A stretch of DNA of 20,116 nt from GCA-2699365 sp036160955 (lineage in GTDB: Bacteria; Verrucomicrobiota; Verrucomicrobiia; Opitutales; Coraliomargaritaceae). A program made the position numbers and the translations under genes. Each line of letters starts with the position of its first letter. Within the stretch, counting starts at the first letter, position 1. This document shows positions 1-7,369 of this stretch, piece by piece. The DNA lies in assembly GCA_036160955.1 (NCBI GenBank), contig JAYYDJ010000092.1, positions 1 through 20,116 on the forward strand, in the 5' to 3' direction. Below the pieces are notes generated by a model, which made no database searches, was not told the origin of the DNA, and worked only from the letters and a program-made list of their open reading frames with translations.

Positions 1-131
1 GATGGGATGGCGCCTAATGCTAGTGCATCGAGGAAAGAGAACGTGGCGAGTTCCCACTCCTCAACTTTTTATTACATCTCTGGATGCTAGTAATTAGATA
101 GTATCAAAATTCTTAAGTGAGTGGCGATCGG
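1..131 (+). other. Unassigned 3' end of an upstream transcription unit
   Basis: This stretch precedes a strong plus-strand terminator, so something transcribed rightward ends here. Two plus frames are open from the window edge: frame 1 stops with TAG at 88-90 and frame 2 with TAG at 95-97. Neither tail matches a family I recognise. Bases 1-62 look more GC-rich than the other intergenic DNA. They can also fold, with GAGGA/TCCTC pairing outside GTGG/CCAC, so a structured RNA 3' end is equally possible. The choice between protein tail and RNA cannot be made without the sequence to the left. Confidence 0.3.
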
Positions 132-160
132 CCCGTAGACTTTTTGTCTACGGGTTTTTT
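132..160 (+). terminator. Intrinsic (rho-independent) terminator
   Basis: A perfect 9-bp stem, CCCGTAGAC (132-140) and GTCTACGGG (146-154), encloses a TTTTT loop and is followed at once by six T (155-160). On the minus strand the hairpin is not followed by a T tract, so it works rightward only. It ends whatever gene or RNA enters from the left edge. It is not the terminator of gatB, which arrives from the other side. Confidence 0.9.
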
Positions 161-332
161 GTGTCACGATACCTCGGAAAATTCAATGGACTATCTAAAA
201 TAATTACGTGTGCTTCGAGAGTAGGGCTAACCATTACAACATCAACTCAGCTATTAACGTTACTAGAAGGAGCAATTTGAAATGGTTTGCCACGTTAATT
301 ACTAACATGATAGTTTTTACCCAATTATGTAA
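161..332. other. Intergenic stretch, no gene seen
   Basis: About 170 bases lie between the terminator and the end of gatB. I see no tRNA, no long ORF and no GC-rich hairpin that would terminate gatB transcription coming from the right. The only detail is a seven-codon plus-strand reading frame, ATG at 282 to TAA at 303-305, preceded nine bases upstream by AAGGAG (267-272). It is too short to call a gene. Confidence 0.6.
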
Positions 333-1799
333 CTAGGCTTTATCAATCAGCTGTTTCAATAAATCATCGAGCATAGCAGGGTTTGCTTTGCCCTTAGTCG
401 CCTTCATGACTGGTCCTTTAAGCGCATTAAGCGCCTTAAAATTTCCGGCCCTATACTCTGAAACCGCCTTAATGTTGTTGGCTATTGCCTCGCGGCACAA
501 TGCTTCGATCTCTCCACTGTCATTACTTTGCTTTAAATCCTTTGTTTTCACGATAACATCTGGCATCGTCCCCGTATTAAACATTTCGGTAAATACCTCC
601 TTACCGATCTGTTTTGAAATGACACCTGTATCGATAATTTTAGCAAGAGTCGCTATGTGTGCAGGTGTGAGTTTACAATCACTCACACAGTTAGGGGATG
701 CCCCTCGCGCGGAAGAATTTGCTAGCTCACGAAGTAAATCATTAACTATGTAGTTAGCGATTGCCTTGGGCGCATCATAAAATTTTAGGGCTGCCTCAAA
801 AAACTCACATAGCTGTAAATTTGGGCACAACACAGCAGTGATAGTATAAGGTAAATCCAAGTCCTCTTGATAACGACGCTGCTTATCTAATGGACGCTCT
901 GGTAACTGCGCATCCAACTGTTTGATCCTTTCAGGATCTATTTGAACAGGCATCAAATCTGGGTCTGGAAAATATCGGTAGTCATGTGCTTCTTCTTTAC
1001 CACGCAAAGAAGAACTTCTGCCACTATCCACATCCCATCGGCGCGTTTCTTGGATTATAGCCCCACCCTCATCAAGTATCTCAGATTGCCGAGTAATCTC
1101 ATATTCGATCGCAGCTTTTACATTAGAGATAGAATTTAAGTTCTTCATCTCTGTCCGAGTTCCAAGCGAATCAGTGCCGACCGGACGCAAGGAAACATTC
1201 GCATCGCAGCGCATTTGGCCCTTTTCCATATCACAATCAGAAATGCCGGCATAGATAATAAGATTACGCAGTGCATTCAGGAAAGCTACAGCTTCGCTAG
1301 AGTTGTGCATATCTGGCTCAGTGACGATTTCAGCTAAAGGAACTCCTGCCCTATTGAAATCAATAACTGTATCGAATGCTTCGTGAGTGAGCTTCCCGGG
1401 ATCCTCCTCTAGATGAATACGATTGAGTTGTACCCATCGGTGGTCGCCCTCGACATTTCTAGATGGTCCTGATAATTCTATTTCGACCTTTCCACCAATG
1501 CACAGCGGATGTTCGTTTTGAGTCAACTGGTAGTTCTTGGGTGAATCTGGATAGAAGTAATTTTTTCTGTCCCATTTGCACTGATCAGCAATAGTACACT
1601 GCAACATAAGCCCTAGTTTTGCGCATTTCTCAATCGCGGAGTAATTGAGCACTGGCAAAGTACCAGGTAATGCAAGTACAACCGGATCGGTTAATGTATT
1701 TGGTTCTGCACCATAAATATAGGGGGCAGCTGTAAACATCTTTGTACGTGTCTTTATTTGTACGTGTACTTCAAGGCCGATGACTGCTTCGTAAGACAT
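333..1799 (-). CDS. gatB: Asp-tRNA(Asn)/Glu-tRNA(Gln) amidotransferase subunit B
   Basis: GatB is the kinase subunit of the cytoplasmic GatCAB complex. It activates the side-chain carboxylate of Glu-tRNA(Gln) or Asp-tRNA(Asn) with ATP, so that ammonia released by GatA can form Gln- or Asn-tRNA. The N-terminal YEAVIGLEVHVQ signature, the CKWDRKNYFYPDSPKNYQ block, the HLEEDPGKL segment, FNRAGVPLAEIVTEPD and the MRCDANVSLRP stretch are all typical. The last ~150 residues form the helical, YqeY-like tRNA-binding tail. I chose the ATG at 1799 (488 aa), which puts MSYEAVIGLEV at the N-terminus where family members begin. A TTG at 1823 is in frame and would add eight residues with no family counterpart. 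It is the last gene of a gatC-gatA-gatB string, 29 nt after gatA. No Shine-Dalgarno precedes the ATG. Confidence 0.97.
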   Translation of the reverse strand: MSYEAVIGLEVHVQIKTRTKMFTAAPYIYGAEPNTLTDPVVLALPGTLPVLNYSAIEKCAKLGLMLQCTIADQCKWDRKNYFYPDSPKNYQLTQNEHPLCIGGKVEIELSGPSRNVEGDHRWVQLNRIHLEEDPGKLTHEAFDTVIDFNRAGVPLAEIVTEPDMHNSSEAVAFLNALRNLIIYAGISDCDMEKGQMRCDANVSLRPVGTDSLGTRTEMKNLNSISNVKAAIEYEITRQSEILDEGGAIIQETRRWDVDSGRSSSLRGKEEAHDYRYFPDPDLMPVQIDPERIKQLDAQLPERPLDKQRRYQEDLDLPYTITAVLCPNLQLCEFFEAALKFYDAPKAIANYIVNDLLRELANSSARGASPNCVSDCKLTPAHIATLAKIIDTGVISKQIGKEVFTEMFNTGTMPDVIVKTKDLKQSNDSGEIEALCREAIANNIKAVSEYRAGNFKALNALKGPVMKATKGKANPAMLDDLLKQLIDKA

Positions 1800-1828
1800 G
1801 TTGGTAACAATTTGGAATAACAATGCCT

Positions 1829-3295
1829 CTATAAATTTGGCCTTTGCTGGTGATAATCGTGAGCCTGCTCAAAAGCATTTGCTACTGCGAACATATCAGC
1901 CTCACCAAAAGCTGGCGCAATTACTTGCAAGCCTATAGGTAAGCCAGCTTTAGTAAAACCACTAGGCAACGAAATAGCTGGTAGTCCAGCGAGGTTAACT
2001 GAAATTGTGTAGATATCACTAAGATACATAGCAAGCGGATCATTATTACGCTCACCGCGCTTAAATGCTGGAGTCGGTGAAGTTGGAGTCAATATCGCAT
2101 CCACATGCTCGAAAGCATTTTCAAAATCTTTACGAATCAAACTACGTACTTTTTGAGCACGTAAATAATAGGCATCGTAATATCCAGAACTCAAAACATA
2201 GGTACCTAATATAATGCGACGCTTGACTTCTTCACCGAAGCCTTCACCGCGACTTTTAGTAAATAAAGAAAACGCATCATCTGCCGCTGCACTGCGATGA
2301 CCGTAACGAACTCCATCAAATCGGGCTAGATTAGAGGACGCCTCAGCGGTAGCGACAATATAATATACTGGTACAGCTAAGTCTGAATGTGGAAGCGAAA
2401 TATTAATAATCTCACACCCTTGGGAGCGGTACCATTCTATGGCTTTTTCAATATTTGCCTTCACTTCAGGGTCGATACCATCTGCAAAAAATTCACGTGG
2501 TATGCCGAGTTTCCACGGTCCCTTTTTTTTCTGTAATGCTTCTGCATAATTAGTGTCGCCTTGTGGTGGAATCGAGGTTGAGTCTAGAGCATCTTTGCCA
2601 AGCATCACCTCTAAAAGAAGAGCGGCATCTTCTACAGAGCGAGTAAAAGGTCCTACTTGATCTAATGAAGATGCAAAGGCTACGAGCCCATAACGAGAAA
2701 TAAGTCCGTAAGTAGGCTTCATGCCAACCACTCCACAAAGTGCAGCCGGCTGACGAATTGAGCCCCCCGTATCCGTCCCTAATGTGGCTATAGCTTCTCC
2801 AGCTGCCATTGCAGCTGCACTACCTCCCGAAGATCCGCCTGGTATAGTATTTAAATCCCATGGATTAGAAGTGGTTTGGTACGCTGAGTTCTCAGTCGAT
2901 GAACCCATAGCAAACTCATCCATGTTTAATCGACCGAAAATGACGGCTCCGGCATCGCGTAGATGACGTATGCAGGTGGCATCAAATGGAGAGTTGTACG
3001 ACTCCAGCATCTTCGAAGCGCAGCGTAGCGGTTGATCTTTGACTGCTAATATATCCTTAATTGCAATCGGAATACCGTCTAGTGGACCAATAGCACTGCC
3101 AAGCGTTCGTCTTGTGTCCGAGGCCTTCGCCTGCGAGATAGCATCGGAAGCATCTAAAGAAAGAAACGCCTGTACTTCGCCATCGACTGCTTCGATACGA
3201 TCTAATACAGCTTGCGTGACTTCGACCGAGGTAGTTTCACCTGCTTTTAGCGCGTGAGCTATCTGAGCAATCGTGTTGTAGTACAAAGGTGGCAT
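1829..3295 (-). CDS. gatA: Asp-tRNA(Asn)/Glu-tRNA(Gln) amidotransferase subunit A (amidase)
   Basis: GatA is the glutaminase/amidase subunit that releases ammonia from glutamine and channels it to GatB. At 488 residues it has normal family length. The amidase-signature triad is intact: Lys80 in IAIKDIL, the cis-Ser around 155-156 in the GGSSGGSAAAMAAGE loop, and nucleophile Ser179 in GTDTGGSIRQPAALCG. The C-terminal LAGLPAISLPSGF and GLPIGLQVIAP segments are also standard. It lies between gatC (35-nt gap) and gatB (29 nt to the preferred start), so the three subunits are probably co-translated from one mRNA. The upstream 35 bases are AT-rich with no Shine-Dalgarno. Nothing indicates truncation. 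Confidence 0.98.
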   Translation of the reverse strand: MPPLYYNTIAQIAHALKAGETTSVEVTQAVLDRIEAVDGEVQAFLSLDASDAISQAKASDTRRTLGSAIGPLDGIPIAIKDILAVKDQPLRCASKMLESYNSPFDATCIRHLRDAGAVIFGRLNMDEFAMGSSTENSAYQTTSNPWDLNTIPGGSSGGSAAAMAAGEAIATLGTDTGGSIRQPAALCGVVGMKPTYGLISRYGLVAFASSLDQVGPFTRSVEDAALLLEVMLGKDALDSTSIPPQGDTNYAEALQKKKGPWKLGIPREFFADGIDPEVKANIEKAIEWYRSQGCEIINISLPHSDLAVPVYYIVATAEASSNLARFDGVRYGHRSAAADDAFSLFTKSRGEGFGEEVKRRIILGTYVLSSGYYDAYYLRAQKVRSLIRKDFENAFEHVDAILTPTSPTPAFKRGERNNDPLAMYLSDIYTISVNLAGLPAISLPSGFTKAGLPIGLQVIAPAFGEADMFAVANAFEQAHDYHQQRPNL

Positions 3296-3330
3296 AAATA
3301 CTTTTAGAGGTAATTTTTCATGTTAAATAC

Positions 3331-3624
3331 CTATTCAACTACTTTAGGAACAACTACTTGATTATCACGCTGTTCGGGCGACATCTTTTTAAGTGTTTCT
3401 GCTGCGAAGGTCTCACCTGGAGTGTCACTTGTGCGCCAAACATTATGAATATCTTGAGTGTGTGCCATAGGCTCAATTCCATCCACATCGACCGCACTCA
3501 GTTTCGCGAAGTGACTGAGAATATCATCTAGTTGAGCAGACAGTGTAGATTTCTCCTTATCCGTAAGTTCAATGCGCGCTAAGTCGGCGACATAATCGAT
3601 GTCTATGTGAGGTTGTTCACTCAT
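3331..3624 (-). CDS. gatC: Asp-tRNA(Asn)/Glu-tRNA(Gln) amidotransferase subunit C
   Basis: GatC is the small subunit that wraps around the GatA/GatB interface and stabilises the complex. At 97 residues it has the usual length. It shows the family pattern: an N-terminal helix with IDYVADLARIELTDKEK, a second helix DDILSHFAKLSAVDVDGIEPMAH, and the late REDxx-like section, here VWRTSDTPGE. It begins 56 nt after pheT on the same strand and 35 nt before gatA. That suggests transcription together with pheST in a tRNA-charging operon. The start lacks a Shine-Dalgarno. Confidence 0.95.
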   Translation of the reverse strand: MSEQPHIDIDYVADLARIELTDKEKSTLSAQLDDILSHFAKLSAVDVDGIEPMAHTQDIHNVWRTSDTPGETFAAETLKKMSPEQRDNQVVVPKVVE

Positions 3625-3680
3625 TATTACTTAACTTAGGTAAATAGATCTTTTGTTCAGAGTAGACTTAGCTTAGAAAA

Positions 3681-6134
3681 CTACTTACGAATTGTGTAGT
3701 TAGTCTTTTCAGAGATTAGTTGTTGTATCGCGTCAAAAGCAGTATTCACTTCTTTGTCCTTGAGTGTACGATCTAGGGCACGAAAACTAAGATTTAAGGC
3801 GAGACTCTTTTTACCTTTCGGCAAGTCCTCAGCTTGATAAAGATCAAAAATACGCACGCTCTCACAATCAAATCCTTTAGATGATTTTTTTGCGAATTTG
3901 TAGACGTCACTTCGTACTTGCTGCGCCAATGTCGAAGCATCAACAATTAAGGCAAGATCTTTGCTAGATGTGGGCTGGTTGCTAATTGCCTTGTAGCGTT
4001 TGCGCTTGGTTTTACGCTTGAAAATTTGTGGCGTCATCAAAATTGAGCCAGCCAATACTGGAGCCGTTAAGCCCCAACGCTTCTTAAGCGCGGCTATGTT
4101 GATCATACCACAAGTTACTTCAAAGCCCATACTACCAAAATCTCCTGCATAAGCAGCATGTCCACCCTGCCAAAGTCGGCAGGATTCGATTGGATGATAA
4201 GATATTTTTTTTGTAGACTGTCCTGTGATTTCAAGAATATTTTTACAAATTGTGCGTGAAGTGTAGAAATCTTCTGATTCGCGGGTCAACCATTCTTGCT
4301 GTCTGGATTCTTGAGCCATAATGAAACCAACTGAAATGAGCTCCACTAATTGCCCTTGCACTTCACGGTAGACATGACCGCGCTCAAAAAAACGAATACC
4401 TTCAGTACCACGAGCAGAGTTAAGTTGCAATACATCAATCAATCCTGGTATTAACGAAGGGCGTAAATGGCTTTGGTCGCTCTGTAATGGATTATCTATG
4501 GCAAGACATGCGTGACTGGGATTGCCAAAAAAATAACGTACCTCCTCAGGATCACGCAGTGAGTAACGAAAGGCTTCATTGAAGTTTTGCCCAGTCAAGT
4601 AGTCGGCCACGTTCGAATTCACAATGTACAAGCGGTCATCTGTACGCCCAATGCCGCGTGCAACTACTTCACTATCAGGAATTTTATCTGTGCCATAAAT
4701 ACGAATAAACTCCTCAATTAAATCAACCGGACGAAGCAAGTCACCACGGTACGATGGTACGCTTACTTCCCAACGAGCGCAATCTTCGGTATCCATGTAA
4801 CTGGCAACCTCCAAGTTTAGCGACTCCAGTACAGACTGAATCACTCTATCACAAACTTCGAAACCAATAAACTCACGTACCTGTTTGGGGTATAACGTGA
4901 TTACAGTAAGCTTAGATGGCTCACTGCCAACTTCTATGCGATTTCCCACTATCGACCCACCCGCCACCTCGAGAATCAAATCGGCAGCACGCAGTGAGGC
5001 ATAAGTGATACCTTTTGGGTCTACACCACGCTCAAATCTATAAGAACTATCTGTAGATGAATTAAGTGCGCGTGAAGTAGCGCGAATCGACTTAGGTGTA
5101 AAATAAGCAGACTCCAAAACCACGTTGGTAGTCTGCTCATCGACCTCTGCATCGACTGAGCCTATCACGCCTGCGATAGCTAGAGCCCGCTCACTATCAC
5201 CTATCACCAAGTTACTAGTGCTTAACTCTCGATCTACATCACCTAAAGTAGTAATCGACTCTCCTGCTTGCGCAGTTCGCACCAAAAGCTTACCACCCCT
5301 TATCTTTGCAGCGTCAAAGGCATGTAATGGCTGACCTGTCTCATGTAAAACGTAATTAGTCACATCGACTATATTATTTATTGAACGCTGCCCTGTAGCC
5401 TCGATCGCATCTTTGAGCCATTCCGGGCTTGGCCCTACCTTAACTCCTTGTAACGAAAGCGCAGTGTAGTACGGACAAAGATCGCCAGCTAGAACTTTGA
5501 CCTCGGTAAGGAGCGACTCGCCATCGTTTTTGACACCTGCAGACAATCTTGGATATGTAACAGGTAAACCAAAACGTGCAGAAAGTTCACGAGCGACACC
5601 TATATGACTGAGTACATCTACACGATTGGGAGTAATTTCTATATCAAATACTGTATCGCAATGAGTAAAAAGGGCGTTAATAGAAGTACCTAATGGAGCA
5701 TTCTTATCAACAATCATAATACCATCATGATCCTGCCCAAGGTGAAGTTCTTTAGCAGAGCACAACATGCCCTCAGAAGGCTGGCCACGGATTTTTGACT
5801 TCTTGATTTTAAAATCATCTGGAAGCACCGCTCCAGGCAAAGCTACCATCACCTTGTCACCTGTATTAAAATTCTTAGCCCCACAAACAATTTGATGTAG
5901 CTCGCCGTCCTGATCAGTGGATACTTCGCAGCATCGTAAGCGATTCGCATCGGGGTGTTTCCGATAAGAGGTCACCTGACCAACCACAACATTAGGCATT
6001 TCTGGCGGACCTAACCTCTCATAGGACTCTATGTCAAACCCCAATAAAGGTAGCGTCTGCGCTAGCACTTCTGGAGTGTGTTGGACTGGATCTAGATCGA
6101 TGTAGTTCTTCAGCCAATTATAGGAGATTTTCAT
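3681..6134 (-). CDS. pheT: Phenylalanine-tRNA ligase beta subunit
   Basis: PheT is the beta chain of the cytoplasmic alpha2-beta2 phenylalanyl-tRNA synthetase. It handles tRNA binding and editing of mischarged Tyr-tRNA(Phe). At 817 residues it is slightly longer than the 795-residue E. coli protein. Domains in order: N-terminal segment KISYNWLKNYID; an EMAP/OB-fold tRNA-binding domain at about 43-150 (HPDANRLRCCEV, IVCGAKN, IRGQPSEGMLCS); the B3/B4 editing domain at about 220-390 (INNIVDVTNYVLHETGQPLHAFD, SSYRFERGVDP); the B5 domain at about 410-480 (VSVPSYRGDLLRPVDLIEEFIR); the core; and a ferredoxin-fold anticodon-binding domain in the last ~95 residues (KDLALIVD at its start). It follows pheS by 56 nt. 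A basic patch, KRKTKRKRYK, lies just before the last domain. Confidence 0.98.
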   Translation of the reverse strand: MKISYNWLKNYIDLDPVQHTPEVLAQTLPLLGFDIESYERLGPPEMPNVVVGQVTSYRKHPDANRLRCCEVSTDQDGELHQIVCGAKNFNTGDKVMVALPGAVLPDDFKIKKSKIRGQPSEGMLCSAKELHLGQDHDGIMIVDKNAPLGTSINALFTHCDTVFDIEITPNRVDVLSHIGVARELSARFGLPVTYPRLSAGVKNDGESLLTEVKVLAGDLCPYYTALSLQGVKVGPSPEWLKDAIEATGQRSINNIVDVTNYVLHETGQPLHAFDAAKIRGGKLLVRTAQAGESITTLGDVDRELSTSNLVIGDSERALAIAGVIGSVDAEVDEQTTNVVLESAYFTPKSIRATSRALNSSTDSSYRFERGVDPKGITYASLRAADLILEVAGGSIVGNRIEVGSEPSKLTVITLYPKQVREFIGFEVCDRVIQSVLESLNLEVASYMDTEDCARWEVSVPSYRGDLLRPVDLIEEFIRIYGTDKIPDSEVVARGIGRTDDRLYIVNSNVADYLTGQNFNEAFRYSLRDPEEVRYFFGNPSHACLAIDNPLQSDQSHLRPSLIPGLIDVLQLNSARGTEGIRFFERGHVYREVQGQLVELISVGFIMAQESRQQEWLTRESEDFYTSRTICKNILEITGQSTKKISYHPIESCRLWQGGHAAYAGDFGSMGFEVTCGMINIAALKKRWGLTAPVLAGSILMTPQIFKRKTKRKRYKAISNQPTSSKDLALIVDASTLAQQVRSDVYKFAKKSSKGFDCESVRIFDLYQAEDLPKGKKSLALNLSFRALDRTLKDKEVNTAFDAIQQLISEKTNYTIRK

Positions 6135-6190
6135 TTTAAGCTATATTCAAACAGTTCTTTAAGTGGATTCAACGAGGTAGTATTCGGCGA

Positions 6191-7243
6191 CTATGCAAAC
6201 TGCTTTAAGAAGCGCACATCATTCTGGTAGTAATAACGTATGTCATCGACTCCTTGAAGGATCATAGCAATACGCTCGATCCCCATTCCAAAAGCAAATC
6301 CCGTGAATTGATCTGGATCAATATCGACTGACTTAAAGACCTCAGGATCAACCATGCCACAACCCATTATCTCTATCCACTTGTTACTCAATTTGCCAAG
6401 ATCTGGTGAATAAAAGTCCATCTCATAACTAGGTTCAGTAAATGGAAAGAAGCTAGGACGAAGCCGTGTCCTTGCTTTAGGACCAAATATATTTTTTACA
6501 AAATAATCAAGAGTCCCTTTCAGATCAAGTAGACTAACGTGTTCATCAACATATAGGCCTTCTATTTGGTGAAAATTTGCGCTGTGCGTCGCATCAGGAG
6601 TGTCTCGACGGAAGCAGCGACCTGGTGCTATAATACGTATCGGTGGCTTTGACTCTAGCATCATACGTATCTGCACAGTTGATGTGTGTGTTCGCAGTAA
6701 ATATTTTTCATCAGCATACTTCTCCACATTGGCGACAGTTAATTCATTTGGAAGATAATACGAATCTTGCATGTCGCGTGCGGGGTGCTCCGCGGGTATA
6801 TTCAAAGCGTCAAAACAATAATGCTCAGTCTCTACTTCTGTAGCCTCAGCAACGGAAAACCCAATTTTGCTGAATAATTGAACCATTTCTTCACGCACTT
6901 GCGATATCGGATGTAGTGTGCCTCTATCAAGGTCTGGACTCGGAAGACTCGGGTCAATTGATGGTCCCAACTTCGTCGCCATCTCACTAGCTTCAATGCG
7001 CTGCATAACTTCATTAAATGCTGAAACGACAGAAGACTTAGCCTGATTGATTAATTTTCCAGCAGCTGGCTTTTCTTCTTTTGGGACTTGCCCCATCGAC
7101 TTCATGACAGCAGTCATTGATCCCTTAGGTCCTAATATTGTAGCCTTGTATGCCTCCAACTCAGAGCGAGTTGAAAGATGTGGCATTTTTTCATGCACAC
7201 TGTCTGTTATAGCACTTAACTCAATTTGTATTTCAAGGATCAT
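6191..7243 (-). CDS. pheS: Phenylalanine-tRNA ligase alpha subunit
   Basis: PheS is the catalytic chain of phenylalanyl-tRNA synthetase, a class II enzyme that forms Phe-AMP and transfers Phe to tRNA(Phe). Class II motif 2 is visible in APGRCFRRDTPDATHSANFHQIEGL, and motif 3 in GFAFGMGIERIAMILQGVDDIR. FPFTEPSYEMDF and GCGMVDPEVF supply phenylalanine-pocket residues. The N-terminal part (about 1-90) is the coiled-coil tRNA-binding arm. I chose the ATG at 7243 (350 aa), which matches the family N-terminus. The frame stays open to an upstream ATG at 7321, but those 26 extra residues have no counterpart in known PheS. The C-terminus NDVRFLKQF agrees with E. coli PheS. It is the first gene of pheS-pheT-gatCAB. 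Confidence 0.97.
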   Translation of the reverse strand: MILEIQIELSAITDSVHEKMPHLSTRSELEAYKATILGPKGSMTAVMKSMGQVPKEEKPAAGKLINQAKSSVVSAFNEVMQRIEASEMATKLGPSIDPSLPSPDLDRGTLHPISQVREEMVQLFSKIGFSVAEATEVETEHYCFDALNIPAEHPARDMQDSYYLPNELTVANVEKYADEKYLLRTHTSTVQIRMMLESKPPIRIIAPGRCFRRDTPDATHSANFHQIEGLYVDEHVSLLDLKGTLDYFVKNIFGPKARTRLRPSFFPFTEPSYEMDFYSPDLGKLSNKWIEIMGCGMVDPEVFKSVDIDPDQFTGFAFGMGIERIAMILQGVDDIRYYYQNDVRFLKQFA

Positions 7244-7323
7244 AGTCGTATTATTTAAGGCTTTCAAGCTAAGCAAATTTGTCGAGAAGCTTTTAGTCAA
7301 AAAATAAGTAAGCGGAGGCAAAT

Positions 7324-7345
7324 AGTAAAATAACTTAATTTTACT
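7324..7345 (-). promoter_or_regulatory. AT-rich 8-bp inverted repeat between the kinase gene and pheS
   Basis: AGTAAAAT (7324-7331) and ATTTTACT (7338-7345) form a perfect 8-bp stem with a six-base loop. It sits just after the histidine kinase stop codon and about 80 nt before the preferred pheS start. On the minus strand it is followed by ATTTGCC, not a long T run. It may be a weak terminator for the kinase gene, a leader hairpin for pheS, or chance in AT-rich DNA. No T-box consensus or Phe-rich leader peptide in another frame was recognised. Confidence 0.3.
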
Positions 7346-7369
7346 GGTACTAATAAGAATTTATAACAC

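Noticed and set aside
282..305. Seven-codon plus-strand ORF with a good AAGGAG
   Set aside because: It is too short to distinguish from chance, with no promoter or downstream gene for it to regulate. It lies antisense-side of the gatB end.
388..753. 121-codon open frame on the plus strand inside gatB
   Set aside because: It lies entirely antisense to a well-conserved gene, has no start signal and no recognisable family, so it is a shadow frame.
1800..1823. TTG start of GatB at 1823
   Set aside because: It adds eight residues before the usual MSYEAVIGLEV start. AGAGG is present but only about two bases from the TTG, too close to serve.
7244..7321. N-terminal extension of PheS from ATG 7321
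   Set aside because: The 26 extra residues have no counterpart in PheS. The ATG at 7243 matches the normal N-terminus.
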